A program made the position numbers and the translations under genes. The notes under the pieces are model-generated. The model saw nothing but the letters and a program-made list of their open reading frames with translations. It ran no database searches and was not told the DNA's origin. This document shows, piece by piece, positions 33,005 to 44,530 of a stretch of 64,000 nucleotides of DNA. Source of the DNA: Paraphysomonas bandaiensis (Eukaryota > Chrysophyceae); the NCBI GenBank assembly GCA_965644295.1, contig CBFFRP010000039.1:1-64000 (forward strand). Direction: 5' to 3'. Within the stretch, counting starts at the first letter, position 1; every line of letters starts with the position of its first letter.

Positions 33005-35096
33005 CTATAGTAGATCATCTGGTGGGGGCTCCAGCTCATCCTCACTGTCCGGAGGTGTACTAAGGTCATCATATACAACATCTAAGTACACGTCTGGTGG
33101 AGGGTCGCTCAGGTCTGAGTCATCATCATATCCGCGCCTTTGCTGATGTAACTTTTGGAGCATGTTATGGACTTCTTTGAGAATTAATGATGAGTCGTCA
33201 CTTGGGCTCGACGTCTTTGACTCTGATTTACTATCTGATGAAAAATCATCAGATTTTTGTTCCAAGTACTGACTCAATAAGCCTTCCAACTTTCGCCGGT
33301 CTTCCTCAAGCAGTGAAGACTGTCTATGTGCCTCCATTAATTCACCCTTAAGCCGGTCACGTGTGTCGCACAGACTGTAATATTTAGCTTCCATATCCTC
33401 GTATTTGAGTTTCATGTCGTTAAGAGCACGCGTTACATCTACGAGTTCACGGTCTCCTTTGGCCTTTTCCTCCAGAGCTCGAATATCAGCTTCCGCATGA
33501 AGCTTTCGAATGACGTGCTCCTGCTCCTGAACCTAAAAGTATTTCATTGGGGTCAATATATACTGTCATAACTTCAGCAACATTGATACGACAGCACAGA
33601 CACAGAAAACAGTAGAATTATATTGCATTCTCAAAATTACGTGAATACGAAAAAAAGTGGCACAAAATGATAGGGCACCTGTGATTGAAGCTTGTCAAAT
33701 GCAATCTGTTGTTTGCCTCTGTCCTCTATGAGCCTCACACACTGGGCCTCTTTTTCTTCATATTTTAAACGTAGATCATGCAATGATCGTGTAACTTCCA
33801 TCACCTCGCGCTACAAAGAGCAACTATTAATCATATATCTTCATATGTGGTACCTATGTAAAGAGCAAATATTCGTGCAATTCAACTTACCTCTCCCTTT
33901 GCCTTCTCCTCCAATATCCGAATATCTGTTTCGGCAGTTATCTTGCGAAGAGTTTGCTCATGGGCCGCTTGTAGAGCCTCCACATCTACTGTACCACTTT
34001 CATCTTTGTCCTTCGACAACATTCGGCTTTCCGTCTCCTCGTGGAGCTTTTTGAAAATATCCCTCTCCACAGTCACCTTTTGAAGTTCAGATTCAATCTC
34101 TTTACACTGATGTTGCGAAGCATTCAATGACTCTGAAAGGCTGGTAACTTGCTGTGTCAAAGTAGATTTTACACTTTCATATTCTTCTTTGAGTTGTCCA
34201 GAAGCTCGTAGCTGATCTTCTAGCTCAGTACATCGAGCTTGAAGCTCATCACGACTTAATTCTAATTCCCGCAGAGACTTGGCATAATCCATGAATTTTT
34301 GCTCGTTTTCCGTTTGATTGGAGGAAAGCGTATTCGAAATATTCTCATGCCGCGATTTCCATTCATCCCTTTCCGCACAGACCGAAGTATATTTACCCTC
34401 AAGTTCACTTAACCTGGCCTGTAAACCCTCAACCTCAGCATTATTAGCTTTAGGAGCTGGCTGAGCTACGGTAGAAGCAGACGAAGATGTGGGTGCGGTC
34501 CAGCTCGTCTGACCAGTTGATGTATTCCGCCAGTACTTTCTTTTATATTTCTCGCTATATTTCTCTTCCCAGGTGCCGCCAGTACCAGTTAAAGATGTGG
34601 AAGCTGTTCTACCTTCACTAGATGGGGGTGACCAGCTTGATTTCCCGGTATTTTTATTTCGCCAATATTTTCTTTTATGCTTCTCACTGTATTTTTCCTC
34701 CCATTCATCCTGGGCAACTGCAGTATTTACGGTACCAGATTTGTCAGGATCAGTCCATGTAGTCTTTCCTGTAGTCTTATTCCGCCAATAGTTCCGCTTA
34801 TGCTTATCACTATACTTCTCTTCCCAATCATTACTTTCTGTTGATGCAGCAATTGCCATCGCTTTAGTCGGGTCGCTCCATGTTGTCTTCCCGGTCGATT
34901 TATTCCTCCAATACTTACGTTTATGTTTCTCACTGAACTTCTCTTCCCACTCAGCAGCAGCAACAGAAGAAGAACCTTTACTAGCACTAGGATCAGTCCA
35001 AGATGACTTCCCTGTGGTCTTATTCCTCCAGTATTTACGTTTATGTTTCTCACTGAATCTCTCCTCCCAATCGGACGCATCTGACATCTTAAACAC
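33005..35096 (-). CDS. five-WW-domain coiled-coil protein
   Basis: Three exons (33891-35096, 33679-33810, 33005-33532; introns 80 and 146 nt) give 621 residues. Residues about 8-205 carry five WW-type repeats of the form W-E-E-K-Y-S-E-K-H-K-R-K-Y-W-R-N...TGKTTW..P, separated by Ser/Ala linkers. Each keeps both signature Trp residues and the closing Pro; the central aromatic pair is YW instead of the more common YY/YF. Residues about 225-530 are heptad-like coiled coil (ELEGKYTSVCAERDEW, LRELELSRDELQARC). The coiled coil contains an internal duplication: RKITAETDIRILEEKAKG and RKLHAEADIRALEEKAKG, each followed by a similar block, partly along exon boundaries. The C-terminus is acidic and Pro-rich (PPPDVYLDVVYDD). 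It is probably a scaffold binding Pro-rich ligands. No named orthologue is recognised. Confidence 0.85.
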
Positions 35097-35815
35097 TAGT
35101 CCTGCTTATGATCCAATACGGAATGGTGGTAGGGTAACTAGAGAATAGGTGGACGTACAGCTGTGCAAGCGGTTCTATCTCATTAATAGTGTGGACAGTT
35201 CACTATGAGTTTCCTGCTCATAGTATGTGTACATACATACATACATACATACATACATACATACATACATACATACATACATACATACATACATACATAC
35301 ATACATACATACATACATACATACATACATACATACATACATACATACATACATACATACATACATACATACATACATACATACCTACCTACCTACCTAC
35401 AGGTGTGTAATAGCATAGGAGACTTCGACATACAGTTTATACTGCTGTAGATATAGTGTACCGCTGGACATGTACGGTGTACTGCTATGAGGCACATCCA
35501 TTTTTGGCCAAAGTGTTCCAATATACAGTAGTACGCGTATGTGATGTATTGCAGTACTGTACAGCTGTATATACAGGGCTACGACGTAGAGGCGTTGGTG
35601 TATATGTACACAGGTACACCATCATACATAAGAGCCGTGTACATTATACAACTCTGTACAGTGGTATATGTAGGTATGGTTACATACATTAACATTAACA
35701 CCTTCACTGAGCAAGCCGTCACCAGGGAGCCTTATGCAGGCTATATCACTATGACTGTAACAATCCAATAGTGATAATCAGATAGTGCAGCGTGAAGTAC
35801 AGTGCATGCTGCTGG
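35097..35815. promoter_or_regulatory. bidirectional promoter, WW protein / SLC17 transporter
   Basis: The spacer contains the long TACA microsatellite (next entry), then palindromic words at 35430-35680 (gcagtactgtacagctgtat, gtgtatatgtacacaggtac) and an A/T tract with GGCC (catttttggccaaagtg at about 35499). The promoter role is inferred from the divergent layout and recurrence. Confidence 0.5.
35230..35400. repeat. (TACA)n microsatellite ending in (CTAC)n
   Basis: About 38 copies of a TACA tetranucleotide followed by four or five CTAC units. It opens spurious frames on both strands (Tyr-Ile-His-Thr and Met-Tyr-Val-Cys repeats). It lies in a promoter spacer and is likely length-polymorphic. 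Confidence 0.98.
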
Positions 35816-37708
35816 ATGTCTAGTTATTGGGACCTCATATCGAAGCGATGGCAGATCATCATACTGCTGCACACAGGGTTCATAATAGAGTATACCCTCA
35901 GAGTTAATGCAAGTGTAGCAGTGGTGCAGATGAAGGAAAGTTTTGGATGGACGGAAGATCAGCATGGCGTAATGCTGTCTGCGTTCTATTGGGGCTATGC
36001 GGTTGGTCAACTGCCCTCAGCTTTCATCGTACAGCAGTGCGGTGCCAAACCAATATTTGCATGGAGTATACTCCTGGCCTCCATTCTGACTATTATTCTT
36101 CCTGTGGCCTCAGAGTGGTCTTTCTCAGCTGGGTTAATTGTTAGAGCCTTTACTGGTTTAGCTGAAAGTGCAGCATTCCCGGCGACATTTCATATGTATC
36201 CTTCCTGGGTTCCAGAAGCAGAACAGACATCCATGATTACGTGTGTGATGTCCGGACTCTATTTGGTACGTACTGTGCTCCTATGCATCTCGTACAGTAT
36301 ACTGTGACGAGTTACAATATACATCGTTGTATCATTTCATAATTGATATATGTAGGGCGAAATTCTGTGCTTTCTCATCTCTGGATACCTTGTTGTATCA
36401 AAATTTAGTTTAGTTGGAATTGAAATGGGTGGTTGGATTGCGGTGTTTTGGGTTTTTGGGGTTGTTGGCTTAGTATGGACGCCACTGTGGCTGTATTGTG
36501 CGTATGACACACCAGAAGAGCATCCGACCATAACATCTGAGGAATTGGAGCTCCTATCTAAAGGTGGGTTCTTATGTTTCTTACTACATCTGCAGAGTGT
36601 ATAAATCATTTAATGATATACTAATTATAAGCGCTAATCTTACAATTGAAACTCTGTACATCAGCATCTCCCTGATTTAAATATTTCGTACTGCCGTTTT
36701 GTAGGTAAGCGAAGAACGCTGGATGAGAATACTCGTCCGGCCACTCCATCACATATTCGGTATACACGTGCAAATAGTACTGATGAAGTTGAAAGCAGTG
36801 AAGTAGAATTGCTTGGCCGAGAGAGCCTCCGCTCCGATAATATGAATTGTACGGCTGACGAAGAAGAAGAAGCTGGTAATAAAGAAGAAGATGAAGTCCA
36901 CTTGCTAAATTCCTTAGACATCGAGTCGAAGTACTCTTCCAGTAGTGACATAAATATGTTGGACAACACTGATTCCTTAGCGGAATCACCATCGTGGCTT
37001 ACAACCCCTTGGGTTGCATTTTTTACTCACCCTACGTCAGTGACACTACTAATTGCCTACTGGACTCAGAATTGGATTGGTTACTTAATTTTGTCTGAGC
37101 TCCCGACCTATTTCACGGAGGAGCTAGGGTTTAATTTGAAAGAAGCTGGATTAGCGAGCATGGCTCCGTATATTGCACAGTATGTATGTACATTAGCGTT
37201 TGGGTGGGGGTTTCAGTATATGCAAAAATATGCTGGGTGGTCCACTCGAGCAGTCCGACAGACAGCCCAGCATGTGTGTTTCATTGGATCCTCCCTTTGT
37301 TTGGTGGTATGTGGTTTTGTTAGTAGTGCGCAATGGGCGATGGGGCTCATGGTGGTAGCTTTGGCCTTATACGCGGCGTGTCAGTCGGGTTTGGCATGTG
37401 CTTTCCTCGATGTTTCGCCGAACTATTCTTCCACTCTAAACACCGTCGCGAACTTATTTGGTGCACTCTCTGGGGTAGCTTCACCGATAGTCGTATCTCT
37501 CTTTACTGACGCATTTGAAGGGGTATGGGGATGGCGTTTTGTGTTTCTTCTTACTGCTCTGCAATGTGTGTTGTCATCTATCTTGTGGTATATGTACCAA
37601 ACGTCCGATATAGTTCCACTTTTGAATAATCCAAGCAATACTAAAAATATTGCATCTGTATCTAGTGTAGTGAGCACTCTTTCGGTCACTGCAAAAATAG
37701 ACGATTAG
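35816..37708 (+). CDS. SLC17-type major facilitator transporter
   Basis: Three exons (35816-36265, 36356-36563, 36705-37708) encode 553 residues with about 12 predicted TM helices. Typical SLC17 (anion:cation symporter) features are present: an N-terminal RWQIIILLHTGFIIEYTLRVN helix with the conserved Arg-Asn, the loop after TM2 (FYWGYAVGQLPSAFIVQQCG, analogous to GYxxxQxPGG), and the RAFTGLAESAAFPA segment. The family moves organic anions, phosphate, sialic acid or glutamate with H+ or Na+; the substrate here cannot be told. The central loop between TM6 and TM7 is unusually long, acidic and Ser-rich (about residues 225-340, EEEEAGNKEEDE), probably cytosolic and regulatory. Start chosen at the ATG 35816 because upstream in-frame sequence opens only with GTG. 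Confidence 0.9.
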
Positions 37709-38636
37709 ACATGCGATATTGGTAAATAATGAGTATTTATCATACGCCTAACAGTTTGGATGATATTTCTGTCAATATAACGTAGCAACTCAATACCTCC
37801 CTATTCTTTACCGAATGACTGCAGTTTATCCTGCCAGCGGGACAGGCTTTTTCTATATGCTGGGCTGCACTGGTGCTTTGCTTTTGTATTATGTTGTATT
37901 GTATTATCACGTTGCTTTTCGGAAACTAACTGCCATATGTTTTAGTTTAACTGTATAGTGCTCCAACTAGACAACAATAACTATTTTCTTCATTAATATC
38001 TCTATTAAACTTGAGTTATTGGTTTCATGATTGTATTGATATGCAAGTATTGGTGTGGCAGAAGAGAATATTCATCAACACTGTTGCAATATATCATCCT
38101 TTGCTTGATCTGCTTTTAGATGCCAACATCGGCGGGGTGACGGCTGGTCAATATTCAATATACTGCATTCAATTTGGACATGATACTAAAGTAAACTGTA
38201 TACAACGTAAAATTTGACCGTATTTTTGGTTGCACACAAAGCTTCATTCTTAGCTATGCACTTCCACGAAAGAACTACAGTTGTAATTATTAATTCAAGC
38301 ACTTCATATGATGTTCACTGTTCTCCTTCCCATTAGTTTATCATATGTTCACCACACAATACCATCTTACAATGAATATCTTAAATAGACAAACATCAGT
38401 AATTATATCCACCTATTGTGCTCTGTATACTATCCCTTCTCTTCAATTGACAATATATATCACATCATACAGCAGAACTCAACAGACAGAAATAAAATAG
38501 CGAAACTGTAGTGGTAATAAGTTAGCACTGTAGAACTATAGAATACACATAGAACCTGCTTTTATGTGTGTATGCTTTACTTATAGAGTTCAGAGTAACC
38601 GTATAATTTAAACAGAGGTGGCATCCGCATCACCAG

Positions 38637-38686
38637 GATTCAAACGAGGGTAAGAGGGCAGCTCTGACCTTATCTACGTTCGAATC
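38637..38686. repeat. imperfect inverted repeat (hairpin) upstream of the 5S terminator side
   Basis: The arms gattcaaacg and cgttcgaatc pair over ten bases with one G-U. Inner segments (gagggtaagag against cttatct) extend the stem imperfectly. Both arms resemble tRNA T-loops (GTTCGAATC), but no cloverleaf can be folded. It lies about 210 bp from the 5S rRNA gene. It could be a small structured RNA, a degraded pair of tRNAs or chance. Confidence 0.5.
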
Positions 38687-38891
38687 AGCAGGGTTCCATC
38701 TATCAACATGCAGCGCTATCTCCTCTTGTGTTCGAGTGTACAATCAAGTCATTCTGTTAAAGTATTTAGCAATTTTGCTTGATTCAGGCTTTAAGCATCT
38801 TGCGTTGCCACTTATTCCAAAAGCATCGGTTTTAAGGTGCAAAAATCATAGAAGTGTGTATATTTTGTTGCAACAAAATTTCGAGCCAAGA

Positions 38892-38897
38892 CAAAAA
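38892..38897 (-). terminator. Pol III oligo-T terminator of the 5S gene
   Basis: Five T residues on the minus strand immediately after the 3' end of the 5S rRNA match the usual RNA polymerase III termination signal. Confidence 0.75.
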
Positions 38898-39014
38898 CGG
38901 ACAGTACCCGGACTTCGCACGTGGTCACCCACCGTACTACTAACCGGGCCAGATGCAACTTAACTTCCGCGAGCGGAACGAGAGCGGGTGCGGTTTGCAT
39001 TGTATGACCGTCCA
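38898..39014 (-). rRNA. 5S rRNA: 5S ribosomal RNA
   Basis: The minus strand reads ggacggtcatacaatgcaaa, then cgcacccgctctcgttccgc, ggaagttaagttgcatctgg, cccggttagtagtacggtgg, gtgaccacgtgcgaagtccg and ggtactgtcc. This follows the eukaryotic 5S pattern segment by segment, including the GGAAGTTAAG box of the internal control region and TGGGTGACC. Helix I closes between ggacgg at the 5' end and ctgtcc at the 3' end. A T5 run directly downstream (38893-38897 on the plus strand as A5) is the expected RNA polymerase III stop. Length is about 117 nt. A single copy lies between protein genes and not in an rDNA array. Confidence 0.95.
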
Positions 39015-39479
39015 TACTGAGTGGACTTGATTTTATATATAGAAAACCATTAAATGGGGGGTTTATCTTTTTTTGAGTATTATGTTGTGTCTGATGGATT
39101 TTTCTAGATGTCTGGTGATGATGATGATTTTGATGGCTGATATTTCAGTATTTTGGTCCTCACGTTTGATTGGCTGGATGCATGAAGTGTTTCATGTTCT
39201 TTTGTTCTTCAGCCACAAAGTTGTGAAGATATGCTTCATGGCTGTTTATATGCACAATCTCATAGCAAACTATTGAGATCAGCCCTCCATCACAATCATC
39301 TCGACCTACAATATAATAATAGTCGCACATACCGCGACTGTCTATTTCTCTTTGAATCAATTTACTTTTGTGTCAACAACCCCTCTGTGTGAGCGCGTTT
39401 GCGGTTGATATCTTGTTCAGCTAACTACTATCTTCCACATCTTATCACTTGTTTGAACTCATCTAAGGCCTCTTATACG
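39015..39479. other. spacer between 5S rRNA and methyltransferase gene
   Basis: Contains the upstream side of the 5S gene and the 5' region of the methyltransferase. No palindromic GTAC cluster is seen here. Confidence 0.5.
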
Positions 39480-41233
39480 ATGTCTGAGAGAATAATGCAG
39501 AACGGAAACGGAACTGTGCATGTCGGTGAAGAGCCCGACCTCTGGGCAGGGTTCTCGGTATCATCGTGGTGTGATGCTGTCTCGCAGCCGGACTCCACAT
39601 TCTGGGAGCTGTATAAGTACACTACCCAATTGATCGAGGAGGAGTTGGCTATGAACAATCATGATGTAATTTTGGAAGTTGGCTGCGGCACTGGAGAATT
39701 GCTCAGTAGCATTACCACTGACGTTCCTCGTGTGGGCATCGATGTGAGGCTCTATATCCTGTAACTAGATATACTCTAATATATATGTAGATTAATCCCA
39801 GATTTGTAGAGTGGTGCCGGAATAAATATTCCAATATCGACTTTGATGTAGTTGATGCGACTGAGCTGGTTGCATGGTGGAAACAAAGTCCATACAAGCA
39901 CTACAAGTCACCCCTTATTCTTTGCTGTAACAATACCATGAATATCATTCCACCTTCTATTCGTTACACTGTTACCCAAGAGATGAGGAAATTATGTTCT
40001 ACCTCAGGTCGTGTTATGGTCAGTTTCTGGAACGGTCGTTACTTTTCGCACGGTGTTATGGACTTTTATCTGCGTAACCCTGCGCTATGTGGACCGGTGG
40101 ACGTGACCACAGATATCAATTGGAAGACGAACACTCTTCAAACTAAGTCAGGCTATCACACGCAGTGGCTTAACCCGGAATGGGTAATGCGATTGTTGAA
40201 ATGCTACGACTTAGATCCGCAGTATTCCTCCAGCCTCATACCTGGTGACTGTTTGCTGACGCATGGGCTAGGCATTTTTGTTTTTTTCTCAAGCAGAACA
40301 TCGGGGGCGAGGGACCTATACGACTCCGATGACGCCCAGATGTTTTACTCTCAGGTAATCGTGAGCGTGACATTGAAATAGAGATTAGGTAATTCTATTA
40401 CATCGGAGTAGGTATGGGGTGGGGGGACCATGCATTTGGGTAGATACGAGGATGTACGTCTTTCCTCTGATCCCCACGTTTTGTCTTCTCAAATAATAAA
40501 TGCCCAAAACTTGCATGAAGAGGATTTTTGTGCAGCGGTGAAAGCCAAGATAGAGCACTCCGAGGGTCGTCCAATTCCTTGCCGGGTACTGGATATGGGC
40601 TGTGGCTACGGGGGTTTGCTGCGGAAGTTCAAGGACTACAAATTTCTACGAAATGGAATTGGTATAGACTTCAGTGCTAAGATGTGTCAGCAGTGTATAC
40701 TCAATAACAAGCTAGCGTCGATGGGGGATGTTATCGACGTCCGCAATGAGTCTTTCCTCGACACGTCGCTGTACGATGAAACTGTGGATGTCTGTGTTAG
40801 CATGGAGGCCTTTCTTCACGTAGGAGTGGAGCGGCATGCCGCAGCTCTTAAAGAAGCTCATCGGGTTCTGCGTCCAGGGGGATGGCTCTTGTTCTCCGAC
40901 ATTCTCGAATGCCCTGGAGTAGACAGGGACGAGATAAAGCCTATGTATGAAGGGTTGCACCTCAAGAAACTGGGAACTGTGGAAGAATATGTGAAGCTGG
41001 CTAAAGAAATTGGTTTCAGTGAAATTTCCTTTGAATCTCACTCACCGAATGTACCTATTCACTATGAAGCACTCCATGCTCTCGTGGTGGCGTACCGAAA
41101 TCATCCCGACCCAGCGAAACGGCTTCAGGCTTCCCCAGAGTTCTTAGAGAACCAACTGGCGATTATGAAAGCCTGGGCGAATCTCTCCGCTGGGAGAATT
41201 GACTGGGGCATTTTCTACATGCGCAAGGTTTAG
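39480..41233 (+). CDS. two-domain SAM methyltransferase, dimethylglycine methyltransferase-like
   Basis: Three exons (39480-39743, 39791-40354, 40412-41233) encode 549 residues with two class I SAM-binding folds. Domain 1 (about 60-260) has VILEVGCGTGELL and a divergent remainder. Domain 2 (about 275-549) begins with a DLYDSDDAQMFYSQVWGGG lead-in, then MHLGRYED, RVLDMGCGYGGLLRKF and RVLRPGGWLLFSDILECP. That FY..(I/V)WGG..(I/M)H(L/V)G.Y lead-in is characteristic of sarcosine/dimethylglycine N-methyltransferases. In halophilic bacteria and some microalgae, GSMT and SDMT activities, separate or fused, methylate glycine to glycine betaine, an osmolyte. Domain 1 could supply the early steps, but it lacks motifs that would let me assign it. 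The last intron lies inside the WGG lead-in. Location is probably cytosolic, with no targeting signal. Confidence 0.85.
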
Positions 41234-42729
41234 AGGCTCGATAAGGTCACCACGAGTCTATACTCTCGGTTGTTGGAACGCAGATGTGCACCAATGTCTT
41301 TCACGATTGGTGTGAGTAGAATGGTAGATGGTTAGGTTTTCTTTATAGTAAGTACCTCGTCAATGTCATGTATGACAACAGTGCTAAAGTGTGGTGAATG
41401 ATGTCCAACAGTCTCGAAATTAACAACGTATTTGGAATGGTAGTTAACGTATTAAAACCATTAACTAATTATAAAAATTCAGTGCGCGATCGAAATAAGT
41501 AAAGACAGAAATAGTTCTGGGTCTCTGTATGAAGTAGTGGCAGCACTATAAAATTCCCACGTTTGCATTATGTTTACTAGTAACACTTACTTCTATTCAC
41601 ACATAGTAACAACTTAGTAACACTATATAGAAATATATAGATTTACTTATGACTATAATATATAAAATTTAACGGACAAGAAGCGATAAGTAAGCGCCGT
41701 GTCTGTTTAAGATCTAAAGAATAGATCCTATTCGATAGTCTTGTCTTCGCGAAAGGTTCAGTAAATCGCTAACTGGCTACATTTATGGAGAAGTCAATGG
41801 TTGGATGCTGCTCACATCGACTAATGTTTTGGCAATTGCAAATATTTTTTGCACCCAACCAGGCCTCTAGATCTCTAGATGAATCGTTTCCTTGAAGAAT
41901 CTAAAGACTCTAAAGCATTGTTGTCAGCACATGTGTTGAAAAGGTCTGGTCATTACTGTGTCCTATATTATCGTTACTAGGGATTTTACAATTATGGCTA
42001 AGTGTAGAACTACTAAGCGTTTTAGCAACAATATGCTTTTGAGAAGGGCAAGCTACTCTATGTGGCAAAAATTCAGAGGAACGATGACAGAGAACTGAGA
42101 GGCAATGAGTAAAGAGCCGTTTGATATCTGCAGCTGGATTTATTAATTATTGGTAAAATATTGATATCTGTGCGGACGAAAGTGAAGAATCTGACTTTTC
42201 CCAGCGTAATCTGGACACTGGACAGTGTCGAAGCTATCAAGAGTGCTCGACTTAGCTTACTTCATATCGAAGCGCAATCTAAAGTTTTTGAGAAGCGCTA
42301 TAGTCGTGCAAATTTGATTATGACACCTACTGATCATCGAAACATGAATCCATATTTTGAAACATCTAGAATCGTTGTCGTGGGATGCTTTTACCCACAA
42401 TGAAGCAGTTGAATCGAGTACAGTGATTATGTACGTGAGTTACAATTCGTAGTTTGCTATTTATTGTACGATGAATATACACGATGTGTCGCAGGCTTGC
42501 GAAACAACTAATTTTGGCAATAAATTGGTGAGAGGTATCTAACAGTAAAGTAATTAATCAAGCGTCGAATTAATACCTGCAATTCTATTGCTAGCATTTT
42601 GAACTCCGATCTCATCCAAAAGATGGAGAAAAGTCAACACTTTACTTTTCAATTTCTTTTCAAGCCAATTTCTTTACTTGGCAATCATTGCCATGATTAG
42701 ACATAATTAGAAAGCCAATTAATTGTTAC
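41234..42729. other. gene-poor AT-rich spacer
   Basis: No supported gene. Near the right end are palindromic AT words (gccaattaattg at 42712) resembling those at 28440, and a 15-base word (ttggtgagaggtatc at about 42526) shared with 13523. Confidence 0.55.
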
Positions 42730-43745
42730 TCGAGAGTCTGATGCACAATGCGCAGCATGTATGTCACATCGAAGCAAGCTATAATCTTTTTCATGTCTGT
42801 GTTTCGCGCACTACTACCGCGCAACCTGGCACAAGCAGATGGTGGTTCCCACCTACACCGGAGAGTGCTGAATACCGTGTTGACATGGGACAAATCTTTT
42901 AGCGTAGGGAGAAACCGGGCTAAGACCAAACAAGGTCTTGACCTGGCCAAAGCCGCATGTTCTGACTGTGGCATTCGACTGTAGACTCAAACACATGTGT
43001 CTAGACTACACACATGACACCATCACCCAGATACGGGAGACGACCTTCTTTCAAAGACACAAAAATGCGCTTCACGAGATACTGAGAGATCAGGATCTAC
43101 CCCACTGGACCTCCAGTGCGCTACAGAGGAGGCTCTCGAGTAGAGCCTGGAGCCCATCCATCCCACAGGTGGAGAGATACTGGACAGGTACCATCACCAC
43201 AGCTCAACTCGAGATGGTTCTTGGAGATCACATCCATGCGTCCCACCCCAAGGACTCCACAACCTTGAGGTAGCGGTCATCAGACACTGCTTCTCCCGCT
43301 TTTTGCTGCAGCAAAGCTCATGATACAAGATCGTAGTCGCCGATATATTACCCTACACAAAGGACCCCCTAGGCTACTCCCGCGACCGCGTCAGAAACGT
43401 AGGCAGTCATGGAAACGCCCAAGGGAGCTACGATTACTAGGAGTCCGTAGACGACCCGAGACTGGACCACCGCCCACCGCTCACCGCTCACCGCTCACAA
43501 TCATATCCCCAGGAACATATCACCGTTCTGCAAAAAACCCTCCGGCCCTTGACAACGACGCCGTCTCCGGCAACTCTACCTATGCCCGAGGCCCAAACGG
43601 TGCACTGAGTACTGAGACAACGCCACATTCCAACTCCCCACCCAACTCTCAGCCCACACACCTAGCACTCGGTACACTCAGGACCTTCCTACAGAACCCG
43701 GTACCACCACAAAGCCCTGTGGAATCTCATCCCAAGGGGTGATCC
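42730..43745 (+). pseudogene. degraded retroelement-like island
   Basis: A GC-rich island with open pieces in shifting plus-strand frames (42748-42984, 42938-43273, 43320-43742). The first piece ends with AKAACSDCG and the next frame continues with KHMCLDYTHDTITQIRETTF. Together they resemble the Cys-Cys-His-Cys zinc motif (C..CG....H..L/M.C) found after the reverse transcriptase in many non-LTR elements, split by a frameshift. The third piece is Pro/Arg-rich low complexity. No intact reverse transcriptase core is present. Assignment to a LINE-like relic is an inference from that motif and the decay. Confidence 0.35.
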
Positions 43746-43884
43746 CTGATAACACGCGCCAGTGAGTCCTGGGACACACACGAGCATGGCGAAACTCATA
43801 ATCAACATTAAGAACGGAAGTGGTCGCACCTTTGTGCTTGTGGCGACGTACAAGCAGCTTCTGTAACGCTAAATAGTAGGATAA

Positions 43885-44118
43885 TAGAGTTTGTATTGAT
43901 TAGTTACGGGTAGTGGTCTAACTAGTATGACTAGCATTCTTCTAGCCACTAATTGATGCAAGGTCTCAACGCCTATTGCTAAATAATCAGACATTCACTA
44001 CTAGAGTTTGTGCCGATTAGTTATGAATAGAGGTCTAAATAGTCTGTCTTGCATTTAACATTCAACTAGCCATTACATTGGAGCAGATTTTTTTTAACGC
44101 CTACTGCAAAATAATAAG
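43885..44118. repeat. two diverged tandem copies of a 117-bp sequence
   Basis: Copies start at 43885 and 44002 (tagagtttgt...gattagtta). Each ends in an acgccta(t/c)tgc...aaataat-agac segment. The end segment (taatcagacattcactac) also occurs at about 3738, just upstream of the other GC-rich decayed block. This suggests a dispersed element end, though the copies are diverged. Confidence 0.7.
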
Positions 44119-44530
44119 ACTTTTAATATGTCTGTGTTTCGCTGAAAAATTGAAGAGTAAATAACACTATTTTGATTATTTAGCGGTATATAACGTCAAC
44201 GTAGACTGCGAGCTAAAAAACAGAAGGAAAGAATACCAAGCTATAAAACTACGTTAAGTCAGTTTTTATATATATCATCTTAGATTTATTGCAGCGGAAA
44301 TTCAATTCCATCTGTGACAATACAATTTACATCACACAGCAGAGTCAACTACGGATAATAAATCCCCAGCCACTCTGCTTCTTACATCATTCTTTTCATC
44401 ATCTCAATTACAACACAGCAATAAGACTCCACTCTACGCTGGCATAGTACTCGTGATCTACTAGGCTACCACAATCGTCATGTTTTGCCCTATCGAGCAC
44501 ATGAGTATACTACGATCTAATACTGAATCA
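44119..44530. other. 3' spacer of the kinase gene
   Basis: AT-rich; probably includes the kinase 3' UTR. No further feature seen. Confidence 0.55.

Larger units (their letters stand above)
37709..38897. other. 3' region of SLC17 gene and spacer
   Basis: AT-rich with no protein gene. It holds an imperfect 50-bp inverted repeat at 38637-38686 (separate entry). Confidence 0.6.

Noticed and set aside
35230-35400. Telomere or CRISPR-like array
   Set aside because: It is a simple tetranucleotide repeat with no spacers and no telomeric G-rich unit; a CRISPR array is not expected in this eukaryotic sequence.
35175-35450. Open frames of Tyr-Ile-His-Thr and Met-Tyr-Val-Cys repeats
   Set aside because: Pure products of the TACA microsatellite.
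38610-38710. tRNA gene suggested by GTTCGAATC and GGATTCAAA words
   Set aside because: Neither strand gives pairing T stems, D arm or a 7-bp acceptor stem; it is described as a hairpin instead.
38736-39015. Two overlapping ORFs over the 5S region
   Set aside because: They overlap the 5S rRNA and have no protein-like features.
42161-42403. 80-codon plus-strand ORF
   Set aside because: No family resemblance, no neighbouring exons; probably chance in gene-poor sequence.
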